Assembly (NCBI GenBank): GCA_026692905.1
Contig: JAPLNL010000022.1
Location: 46,931-110,930 of the forward strand
Origin: Planctomycetota bacterium
GTDB taxonomy: Bacteria > Planctomycetota > Planctomycetia > Pirellulales > Pirellulaceae
Length of the DNA stretch: 64,000 nt
Direction of reading: 5' to 3'
The first letter of the stretch is position 1, and each line of letters starts with the position of its first letter. Below the pieces are notes generated by a model. That model worked only from the letters and a program-made list of their open reading frames with translations, searched no databases and was not told the origin of the DNA. Position numbers and translations under genes: made by a program. Below are positions 61,001 through 64,000 of this stretch, piece by piece.

Positions 61001-62318
61001 CTTGCTGACTTGGCTGCCGAGACAAGGATTCTTCTATCAAGCGTGTCGGCTAGTGGATACCGCTAGGCACATGGAACATCACAATCCCGTCGGGCACGGA
61101 GCGGTGACTGAGTTTGATGATCTCTTTCAAATCGCGTTCAAGTCGATGGTCCGTTGCTTGGTCCGAAACGCCTATCAATGGCAAGCCGAAAATCCGAGCA
61201 AGCCCAGTACCGAAAAGCGACGCTCGAAGAAATCCGAAGTCAAACCGGAATGGTCCAAGCTGGAACTGGACCGACTCGTCGACCAAAATCCACCCGAACC
61301 GAACAACGACCAGTTGGTTCCGCTGCTCGAACAGCTTACCGAAATCTTGCTTGGAAGCTGGCTATCGCATTCCCGGACCCTACGACTAAGTGTGCTCGAG
61401 ACGATCGATGGTTCGGGCACTTGGAAGCAGCTTTCGCAATTCATTCAGAAGTATGGCAAGGGGATCTTTACGCAAGGCTTTTTGAAGCTTTCGAACGTTC
61501 GAGCTATCTTGCACCAAGGGGTCGGGAACTATCTGGAACATGCTATCCAGAACCAGGACAGCGAAGAAGTTCGGCCGCTGCTCGAAGCCATCGAAAGCGG
61601 CGAAATTCCGATCGAGGAAGCGCAGCGCTGGTTGTCGGTGGTGTTCGAAGCCATCATCGATCACTACGCCGAGTATAAAGACTACAACAGCACCACGACC
61701 CAGTCGGATCGAGGCGAAATGCTGTTTATGCTGCTAGATTTTTTGAGGCTGCGAGTGCGTTACGATCGCGTTTGCTGGAACCTCAAGCCAGTCTTTTGGG
61801 CACATGAGGTATTGGTGCATTCAGGCTGTCAAAACTCCGCGCAGCAGTGGCGTCGCGCGTTGGCCGAACGGGTGTCAAAAGAGTCCGATCAGTATTTGGA
61901 AAAACTGGCCAAGCTGCAGCAGCAGTATGCGATGAAGATGCCGACGGTGGCGGACCGATTGAACGAACGCTTTGTCAAGCCGATGACCATCGACCGCATG
62001 CGAGCTCTCATAAGGCCCGCAATGCGGCAGTTGCGAGCGAGCGACAACGAAGACAGCCGCGCGTTTGAGCTCCTGATTCAGGAATCGCATTTGATGATGC
62101 GAGAACCAACAGGAGTCGGTCTAGATATCCCAGCATGGTTATTGATGCTTGAGGAGGAAGTCGATAGGGTCTTGCACAACAACCGCAATGCTCCACAAGT
62201 ACAACGATTGGAAAGGGCAGTACCAGCCATCCCGATCACGTTTCAGCAATTGCAGGATCAATTCAACGCGGCCATGGGGCAAAACCGGGGCCTAAACGGC
62301 CCCGCAGAGCCCACCTAG
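58002..62318 (+). CDS. Very large cytosolic protein of unknown function
   Basis: About 1438 residues from TTG 58002, or 1429 from GTG 58029; no ATG lies near the conserved-looking start (WVRQRDRGTDCLGKLVANEI). The ATG at 57765 is rejected because the intervening DNA is a repeat palindrome. There is no signal peptide and no membrane helix. The protein is mostly helical and has an acidic, disordered stretch near residues 730-795 (rich in Asp, Glu, Ser, with DDGDENVEKASLFDAAYEDV). Short helices such as MALLVHWLSQAGRVGLQSG suggest helical repeats. I recognise no domain. It is probably a planctomycete-specific orphan. Confidence 0.7.
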   Translation: MSGQNALKWVRQRDRGTDCLGKLVANEIRTDGRDEDLVHVLGYLNFSSGKSDPKSLAALNRLYGLALAGSPGQYSPYAGLPAWLTIQQWLQDRLGKLRDEKEIFRESDQASQVLQIVWLNLLPDYLDFHSDLLFHQEPEGLFNGLFLGRAIECVLQQGAPWDEIERIVPKAIDQLNDYVGFRPVAVLEGRRLEPYSHEWLRPIPLYVRDVGVAFGPYCEIITKALEILRSTSSHILRDAQFDPNNLDELALDARAYDFDHPVNKRPNYYFGQWDPHLMDQSGNYRRFVLQQVTVDALLDRVAKEKELSRGETMTEAAVVLAGTMLMASGISGGSANSFSSTTTLVHLLSQIALYRDSFYTEFLHGIVGTHADRLRNEAAIRRQPLGGARQQLNTTLARLRASQVEHVQLARIFARMGSANAAKEEADDVQVPSARILCRIDCLLTVGNQQLRRGELVKAGEVPDQIFDLIQRGVQCGALVDPWNILGFAGNFPRFIGTDSTVIDERVEELVQIMEQTFGFLSRLWREAAATNQEELAKKTEKRFQTISDWWRKFAAHQVSDVAATDSQDALESSQLVARALRLWHQGGAAAGDLKFWAPHADLFDSPKAYALVIEALLDRRDFVGGMALLVHWLSQAGRVGLQSGNTSYSDLARIWLEQLFEYSSEPESLTHPSKATASDKQIDTPKSPDFVWSMVEKFFDYLEANGESFWAVPQFSLSKPSKPKRRPDNDSGLESAGRQRDEEFPDDGDENVEKASLFDAAYEDVTYSDSTDDGVEGPVYEQDEGTSEELVAESKRLGEHLTFLAALAQMWKLVSQSTQTLESEQQQPPSEMAAVDIARRTRVVAALRRWSEQCLHNRNELVVLLDQIQSFKVARGGTDTDSMARYDRQRVIKESLMERILAAAVETADAGRMLIGASLAHSDDLATCKPLLEGLPKDEVLTVELFGDLMAGRRSRVEETFPAFVAELRDQKLLYVSLTRGGQPLDILNARVRRRALTHLLTWLPRQGFFYQACRLVDTARHMEHHNPVGHGAVTEFDDLFQIAFKSMVRCLVRNAYQWQAENPSKPSTEKRRSKKSEVKPEWSKLELDRLVDQNPPEPNNDQLVPLLEQLTEILLGSWLSHSRTLRLSVLETIDGSGTWKQLSQFIQKYGKGIFTQGFLKLSNVRAILHQGVGNYLEHAIQNQDSEEVRPLLEAIESGEIPIEEAQRWLSVVFEAIIDHYAEYKDYNSTTTQSDRGEMLFMLLDFLRLRVRYDRVCWNLKPVFWAHEVLVHSGCQNSAQQWRRALAERVSKESDQYLEKLAKLQQQYAMKMPTVADRLNERFVKPMTIDRMRALIRPAMRQLRASDNEDSRAFELLIQESHLMMREPTGVGLDIPAWLLMLEEEVDRVLHNNRNAPQVQRLERAVPAIPITFQQLQDQFNAAMGQNRGLNGPAEPT

Positions 62319-62373
62319 TGGGTCGCATCCGCAGTTCGAGCAAAGGTGAATCAATATGAAACGAAGGCTTGTT

Positions 62374-63741
62374 TCAGCTTCGCGCATCCAGTTCGGATTT
62401 TAAGAAATCGATCCCGTCCGTCTCGACTTCGAAGACGCCGTCCAATTGAGCTTGATAACATCTCTCTAAAATCGAGCTAAACCAGGGGGCAGGTTGGTAG
62501 CCAAGAGCAATCAAATGGCGGCCCAAGATAATCCGGTCGGGGCGCGAATTCGAAACGTTCGTCGTCTCGGCGATTCGCATAAGTCGAATCAACGACTCTG
62601 GCATCGTCGCCGAGAGAGGCGGCCGACCACCTAGATCCGCTTCGACAAGCCTCATCAGTTGCACGATATTCGCCTTGCCAAGACGAACCGACAACCGTCT
62701 AACGGTTCTAGGTGAAGCCTCGGCTTGGATATGTGCGAGATGTTCAGCTACGATAGGTTGTACGAGTTCGATGAAATGGCGGGGGCAGCCGATTCGAGTC
62801 AAAAACGAATCCGCTAGTGGCTTGCCAACCGATGCGTGACTTGGTGATCGCCATCGACCATCGACCAGGACAGTCGTAGCTGGCTTTCCCAAATCGTGGC
62901 AAAGCGCCGAAAACATGAGCAAGATTCGCTCGTCGTCTGAAAGGCTCTCTCGATCGGCAATCGTGGCAGCTGCATCGCAGACATGGAGAGTATGAACCCA
63001 AACGTCCCCTTCCGGATGCCAGACCGGGTCTTGCTGGACTCCGTCTAAGGCGGCAAGCTCTGGATAGTGCTCAATCCAGCCACATTGTTTCAGCACCATC
63101 AGCCCCTGACTCGGTCGCCTACTGCGAGTCGCCCACTTGTGCCACTCGTTCCAGACTCTTTCCAAAGCCAGCGATGAGTACTCGTGGCTCAAGGATCGAC
63201 ACATTTCGATCGTATCGCTGGACATGGTTGCGTCGAATCTCGCCGCGAACTGCATCCCTCGCAATACGCGCAACGGGTCTTCTGCAAAGTGCTCACTCGT
63301 TGCGCGCAAGACTCGGTGCTCAAGGTCCTGGACGCCACCATGCGGATCGATCAGCGTTTGATCGTGGAGGTTTCGATAGATTGCGTTCATCGTAAAATCG
63401 CGACGGAGAGCCGCATCCGCAACGCTCAATGTATGGTCGACTTCGACCTGAAAGCCGCGATGGCCGCGTCCAATCTTGCTCTCTCGCCGCGGCAAGGTGA
63501 AATCAAGCTCGTCCCCTTTCGACGTACGAAGCTTGATCACACCAAAGGAAACTCCAACTTCGTTGACCCGCCCAAACCGAGACAGAATCTTGGACAACAT
63601 GGGGGCGTCGAGATGAAAGACCTCAATGTCCAAGTCCTTGTTAGCATGCCCGAGAAGTTGATCCCGGACACAGCCACCAACTTCGTAGGCGATTCCTCCA
63701 GCCTCCGCTATGGCTTGGATGATCTTTTTCAATTGACTCAT
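62374..63741 (-). CDS. CCA-adding-type tRNA nucleotidyltransferase / poly(A) polymerase family, with HD domain
   Basis: A nucleotidyltransferase-fold enzyme of about 455 residues that adds or repairs the CCA end of tRNAs, or part of it. The head domain has YEVGGCVRDQLLGHANKDLD and LDIEVFHLDA with catalytic acidic residues, then DFTMNAIYRNLHDQTLIDPH and DPLRVLRGMQFAARF. A C-terminal HD domain (VHTLHVCDAAATIAD, CHDLGKPATTV) follows and usually has phosphatase or phosphodiesterase activity. I use ATG 63741 with a GAAGG ribosome site; a TTG at 63777 would add 12 residues. The encoded CCA is absent from the tRNA-Lys gene here, so such an enzyme is required somewhere. Confidence 0.9.
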   Translation of the reverse strand: MSQLKKIIQAIAEAGGIAYEVGGCVRDQLLGHANKDLDIEVFHLDAPMLSKILSRFGRVNEVGVSFGVIKLRTSKGDELDFTLPRRESKIGRGHRGFQVEVDHTLSVADAALRRDFTMNAIYRNLHDQTLIDPHGGVQDLEHRVLRATSEHFAEDPLRVLRGMQFAARFDATMSSDTIEMCRSLSHEYSSLALERVWNEWHKWATRSRRPSQGLMVLKQCGWIEHYPELAALDGVQQDPVWHPEGDVWVHTLHVCDAAATIADRESLSDDERILLMFSALCHDLGKPATTVLVDGRWRSPSHASVGKPLADSFLTRIGCPRHFIELVQPIVAEHLAHIQAEASPRTVRRLSVRLGKANIVQLMRLVEADLGGRPPLSATMPESLIRLMRIAETTNVSNSRPDRIILGRHLIALGYQPAPWFSSILERCYQAQLDGVFEVETDGIDFLKSELDARS

Positions 63742-63830
63742 TGAGGCCTTCTTGCTCTTGGACCTTCCGATTTTCAAGTAAGCGACAATACGCTTTATCT
63801 CTTAACCGCGATAGCGGCGACGCTTTGTAG

Positions 63831-63850
63831 CCGTGGGGCTCGCCCCACGG
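63831..63850. repeat. Short perfect hairpin
   Basis: CCGTGGGG and CCCCACGG with a four-base loop, just upstream of the nucleotidyltransferase gene. It may be part of a repeat of the GTAGCCGTGGGGCTCG kind. Confidence 0.5.
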
Positions 63851-63904
63851 TCTCTAGGCACGATGAATACAAGAGCCGTGAAACGCAACGCTGTTTCGCA
63901 TTTT

Positions 63905-63974
63905 GTAGCGAAACTCGTCAAGAGTTTCGGTGGTTTACGCAATGCAGCCGAAAGTCTTGACGACTTTCGCTACA
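63905..63974. repeat. Family B repeat at the right window edge
   Basis: GTAGCGAAACTCGTCAAGAG and CTTGACGACTTTCGCTAC mark the ends of the unit, in reverse order relative to the copy at 28011. Two small GAAACTC/GAGTTTC and GAAAGTC/GACTTTC hairpins lie inside. Confidence 0.7.
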
Positions 63975-64000
63975 GAAAAGCCCAATTTACATTGAGCAGA

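Overview
The window reads as chromosomal DNA of a planctomycete, most likely from the Pirellulaceae or a close relative. The main reasons are two giant multidomain proteins of the planctomycete (PVC) type, each joining a beta-propeller dehydrogenase, HEAT repeats and a C-terminal CxxCH cytochrome domain (minus-strand gene ending at 7447; plus-strand gene at 44970). Supporting signs are a PIN/TRAM membrane protein, a Tat-exported DUF3500 protein, several large orphan proteins, wide intergenic gaps and many families of REP-like palindromes. No ribosomal RNA, CRISPR array, intact transposase or prophage was seen.

Layout. 0-7.4 kb: SolA/SoxA-type flavin oxidase, polyphosphate kinase, a GH63-like glucosidase and a DUF420 (CtaM-like) membrane protein. 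7.4-14.3 kb: ThuA/discoidin/propeller/cytochrome giant, a Gln-rich TPR-like protein, a small HExxH metallopeptidase, then an array of 22 exact-phase heptamers followed directly by a small inverted-repeat element. 14.8-17.7 kb: GT4 glycosyltransferase and a YnbA/YnbB-like phospholipid pair whose cytidylyltransferase gene carries an in-frame TAG. 17.7-22.4 kb: molybdopterin oxidoreductase, then a gene-poor stretch with a truncated DUF4287 gene, a small 4-helix membrane protein and an integrase-like tail running into tRNA-Lys(CTT), which looks like a decayed integration site. 22.4-30.4 kb: infC with an ATT start, FAH-family hydrolase, PIN/TRAM protein, DUF3500 protein, MgtE and a membrane protein with a long charged tail. 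30.6-35.7 kb: a divergent CbiX-like protein and a GT39/GT2 lipid-linked sugar transfer pair. 35.9-40.3 kb: a compact four-gene operon (two paralogous lipoproteins, a chymotrypsin-fold protease, a third lipoprotein) in AT-richer DNA; this is the best candidate here for an undescribed system. 40.6-50.8 kb: a small unknown protein, repeats, an M28 peptidase, the ceramidase-like/propeller/cytochrome giant and zwf. 50.8-63.8 kb: a SurA/PpiD-like foldase next to zwf, topA, a GT2 glycosyltransferase, a 1438-residue orphan and a CCA-adding-type nucleotidyltransferase.

Working together: zwf and the SurA-like gene sit 3 bases apart and are probably cotranscribed. The GT2/GT39 pair fits a polyprenyl-phosphate-sugar donor pathway. 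The cytidylyltransferase and CDP-alcohol transferase fit consecutive steps of phospholipid synthesis. The two cytochrome giants suggest periplasmic oxidation of sugars or lipid-derived substrates coupled to electron transfer. All domain calls come from reading sequence motifs; no database search was run.
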